DNA of 8,136 nucleotides from NCBI RefSeq assembly GCF_938020365.1, contig NZ_CALIIB010000143.1, positions 1 through 8,136 on the forward strand, read 5' to 3'. The DNA comes from an uncultured Streptococcus sp. Its GTDB lineage: Bacteria; Bacillota; Bacilli; Lactobacillales; Streptococcaceae. A program made the position numbers and the translations under genes. The notes below the pieces were generated by a model. That model searched no databases, was not told where the DNA came from, and saw only the letters and a list, made by a program, of their open reading frames with translations. This document shows, piece by piece, positions 5,786 through 8,136 of this stretch (positions are counted from its first letter, which is position 1; every line of letters starts with the position of its first letter).

Positions 5786-7843
5786 CTAATTCATAGGGTG
5801 CTGTTGGTTATAAAGGTTGATAATATCACGGGTGATACTGTGGCTGACCGTTGAGGAAAGGTCAGTATTGTGCGGAAATACCACGGCTACAGCTATTTTA
5901 GGATTATCGCTTGGGGCATAGGATACAACATTGGTATTTATAGCAGATGTACCACCGTTGACAAAGGTTTCGGCAGTCCCTGTTTTGGCACTGATAGAAA
6001 CCATAGCGCCCTGCGCAATCGTCCGTCCAGTTGTAAAGCCACTCCATCCATTGACCACCTGATAGAAACCTTGTTTTATCAGAGCCATATTTTCCTCAGA
6101 AATATTGACCTGATTTAATTCTTTTGTTTCTTTCTTCTCAATCAAGTCTCCCAGTCCACCTTGGTCATTGTTGGCGTAAATGCCTTCAACCAGATGCGGA
6201 GCTACCCGTTTGCCGTTATTGGCTACTGTCGCCGCATATTGAGCCAACTGAAGTGGAGTGTAGTTATCAAACTGACCAAAAGCATCCGTAATATAATTGC
6301 TGACTGTGAAGTTTTTAGGAATATAGCCTGTTGATTCTGTCGGTAAATCAATACCTGTTCCAGTCCCCAGACCATATTCTGCAAAAGTCGAACGGAGTTT
6401 TTTCATCGAAGCATCGACATTGTTAGTTCCTAAAACCATATTTGGGCTATACGGAGTCCCAAGCATATTTAGGGCCACCTGAACCATATAGGTATTAGAC
6501 GAGTATTCCAGAGCCTCCACCGCCGTAATAGAACGTGAACCATAGGCCGTAAACCAAGAATTGATGGGAGTAGAACCCGCAAAAAGAATCGGCTGATCGA
6601 CCAAGGATTGATTTCCTGAAATGGCTCCATACTGCCAACCAGCGGTTAAGGTAGCAGCTTTGACGACAGAACCAGGAACAAAGACATTTGTAATGGTACC
6701 AAGCGCATCCGCCGAGATATCGCCTGTTTCCAGGTCGTGCTTGACACCAGCCAGGGCCAAGATTGATCCTGTATTGGGATCCATAGCCACAGCATAGACG
6801 CCTTCTGAATAGGCGGCATTACCTTTGGCTAGCTCCATATTAAAGGCATTTCTGAGAATATCCTCAACTCCCTGCTGGAAGGTCAGATCTACGGTTAGTT
6901 TCAAGTTGTTCCCTTTGCTTCCCTCGGAAATGGTCTCAACGCTCTCCATATTGCCATTTTTGTCCAGCCGAATTTCTTTTTCTGCTCGTTTTCCTTGCAA
7001 AACAGACTCATACTCTTTTTCCAGATAAGAAATTCCCACTCGGTCATTCAGAGAATAGCCCTTTTTGACATAGTCGTCTGCTTCCTCAGCTGGCAGACCT
7101 GTTTTTTCGGTCGAAATTTGACCAACAATCGAAGCCAGTGATGTTTCCAAGACTTTTCGATTCCAGCTAGTTGAAATACTAATACCCGGAAGCTCTTTGC
7201 CGATGGACGCAATCGTAGCGACCTGCTCCGTCGTCAAATCATCCGTCTGAATCGTCCCTGTTGAAAAGTTTGGCACTGCATTCATCTGGCTAAATAGAGC
7301 GATAATCCTCTTTTCCTCATCCGTATAGCCCAGCTGACTTGGATCAATACTCTCCGCTGCTGCCTTATAGATCTTGGCTTCAGGCAAACGATTGCCATCT
7401 GTATCAAATTTTTCTTCCTTGGGTAATTTTTCAACCACTTCTCGGTAAACTTTATTATCCGCCAGATAATAATCAACCTCTTGGCGCTCGGTCACCTTTA
7501 GATCAGACACCGACACATATTGCAGTAACTTTTGTGCCGTTTCACGGATTTCTTCTGCTGTCAGTTTATTGTCTCGTGTAAAGGTCACCACTTGCTTGGT
7601 TGTATTTTCCACCAAGGGCTTACCTGAAGCATCATAGATTTGTCCACGAACCGAACTCGATTTAATCTTTGTTTTACTTGCTTTAGCTAATTTATCTGTA
7701 TAAAATTCTTGATTGACGACCTGCATATAGCCCAGACGAGCGATCAGCACCAAAAATAAGACCCCGACTATACCAAATAGAAGGTAGAGTCTGCCTGTGA
7801 TAGAATGGCTATCAAATTTTCTCTTAGACATTTCTTCTCTCAT
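5786..7843 (-). CDS. pbp2b: Penicillin-binding protein 2b, class B transpeptidase
   Basis: A class B PBP of the streptococcal elongation machinery. It cross-links peptidoglycan outside the membrane, working with the RodA polymerase in lateral growth (family knowledge). The 685 residues match pneumococcal PBP2b. There is a short cytoplasmic tail, one membrane anchor at about 18-40, a dimerisation/pedestal domain at about 55-310, and the transpeptidase domain at about 345-675. Catalytic motifs are SVVK (392-395, nucleophile Ser392), SSN (448-450) and KTG (620-622). Thr451 follows SSN, the residue found in penicillin-susceptible pneumococcal PBP2b (Ala in many resistant alleles). The start is uncertain: the first ATG abuts the only GAGG, leaving no spacing, while the fifth residue's ATG (7831-7829) lies about 12 nt from it and aligns with the pneumococcal MRKFNSHS start. 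First gene of a unit with recR. Confidence 0.97.
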   Translation of the reverse strand: MREEMSKRKFDSHSITGRLYLLFGIVGVLFLVLIARLGYMQVVNQEFYTDKLAKASKTKIKSSSVRGQIYDASGKPLVENTTKQVVTFTRDNKLTAEEIRETAQKLLQYVSVSDLKVTERQEVDYYLADNKVYREVVEKLPKEEKFDTDGNRLPEAKIYKAAAESIDPSQLGYTDEEKRIIALFSQMNAVPNFSTGTIQTDDLTTEQVATIASIGKELPGISISTSWNRKVLETSLASIVGQISTEKTGLPAEEADDYVKKGYSLNDRVGISYLEKEYESVLQGKRAEKEIRLDKNGNMESVETISEGSKGNNLKLTVDLTFQQGVEDILRNAFNMELAKGNAAYSEGVYAVAMDPNTGSILALAGVKHDLETGDISADALGTITNVFVPGSVVKAATLTAGWQYGAISGNQSLVDQPILFAGSTPINSWFTAYGSRSITAVEALEYSSNTYMVQVALNMLGTPYSPNMVLGTNNVDASMKKLRSTFAEYGLGTGTGIDLPTESTGYIPKNFTVSNYITDAFGQFDNYTPLQLAQYAATVANNGKRVAPHLVEGIYANNDQGGLGDLIEKKETKELNQVNISEENMALIKQGFYQVVNGWSGFTTGRTIAQGAMVSISAKTGTAETFVNGGTSAINTNVVSYAPSDNPKIAVAVVFPHNTDLSSTVSHSITRDIINLYNQQHPMN

Positions 7844-7864
7844 CCTCGTAAAAATCTATCTTTT

Positions 7865-7873
7865 ATTTTACCA
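7865..7873 (-). promoter_or_regulatory. Extended -10 promoter candidate for pbp2b-recR
   Basis: On the minus strand TAAAAT (7870-7865) is preceded by TGG (7873-7871), an extended -10. The -35 position has only a weak match. It lies between the gpmA terminator and the pbp2b start and would give a short leader of about 15-30 nt. Confidence 0.5.
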
Positions 7874-7937
7874 CATTTCCCCAGCAATGAAGCATGGAAA
7901 TCTAAAAGGATCGAAAAAGAATTTTTCTCCAATAATG

Positions 7938-7964
7938 AGAAAAAGCCCTGCTAGGCAGAGCTTT
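7938..7964 (-). terminator. Intrinsic terminator after gpmA
   Basis: On the minus strand AAAGCTCTGC (7964-7955) pairs with GCAGGGCTTT (7951-7942) as a 10-bp stem with one G-U and a 3-nt loop, running into five T and CTC. It starts 9 nt past the gpmA stop. Confidence 0.85.
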
Positions 7965-7972
7965 ATCACCAA

Positions 7973-8136
7973 TTATTTTCCAAGATAGTATTCAGCAACT
8001 ACGTTCAATTTTTCGTCGAATTCGAATACCAATGGTGGGAAGTTAGGGATTTCCACATCCATGATTTCGTCATCTGACAATTGTTTGATGTGTTTTACAA
8101 GGGCACGGATTGAGTTACCGTGAGCTCCTACGAATA
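7973..8136 (-). CDS. gpmA: 2,3-bisphosphoglycerate-dependent phosphoglycerate mutase, C-terminal part
   Basis: Only the last 53 codons are in the window; the gene continues beyond 8136. GpmA interconverts 3- and 2-phosphoglycerate in glycolysis in the cytosol. The visible end begins FVGAHGNSIRALVKH, the segment that carries the family's second catalytic histidine, with the Asn and Arg that bind phosphate. It ends LSDDEIMDVEIPNFPPLVF...NVVAEYYLGK, as in lactic-acid-bacterial GpmA. It is followed by its own terminator and is not part of the wall-synthesis transcript. Confidence 0.95.
   Translation of the reverse strand, partial: FVGAHGNSIRALVKHIKQLSDDEIMDVEIPNFPPLVFEFDEKLNVVAEYYLGK

Overview
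The window looks like a chromosomal segment of a Streptococcus, most likely of the sanguinis/gordonii/mitis kind. The PBP2b, RecR, Ddl, MurF and GpmA proteins read as streptococcal orthologues, and the block pbp2b-recR-ddl-murF-mutT is a familiar streptococcal arrangement. Promoters of the extended -10 type (TGnTATAAT) and short U-tailed terminators fit the same group. The species is an inference. Every gene I can support lies on the minus strand, so the biological order runs from high to low coordinates.

From right to left: the last 53 codons of gpmA (glycolytic phosphoglycerate mutase) end in a clean terminator. pbp2b (class B transpeptidase of lateral wall growth) follows with its own extended -10 promoter, then recR (recombinational repair) 50 bp downstream, closed by a terminator. 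ddl (D-Ala-D-Ala ligase) has its own promoter and leader and is followed by a strong two-part terminator hairpin. murF comes next, and the Nudix hydrolase gene overlaps murF by 14 nt. Ddl makes the D-Ala-D-Ala dipeptide, MurF joins it to UDP-MurNAc-tripeptide, and PBP2b cross-links the final polymer, so three of the genes are steps of one peptidoglycan pathway. recR and the Nudix gene are passengers in that layout.

The left quarter (1-1867) is accessory-like. It holds two tandem paralogous multi-pass membrane proteins of the YwaF/TIGR02206 kind, which share an LPLYHCR motif and an FPHIT...GH motif. Around them lie a terminator, several inverted repeats, and at the very edge a 50-bp palindromic unit that looks like a dispersed streptococcal repeat.

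The best candidates for something undescribed are: the membrane-protein pair with conserved Cys/His positions that recall the eukaryotic TMEM164 acyltransferase; a hairpin lying between the Shine-Dalgarno sequence and the ATG of recR; a promoter at the end of ddl whose transcript would begin with a terminator hairpin in front of murF; and an in-frame open stretch after the Nudix stop codon. I saw no RNA genes, CRISPR, insertion sequence, prophage or toxin-antitoxin genes.
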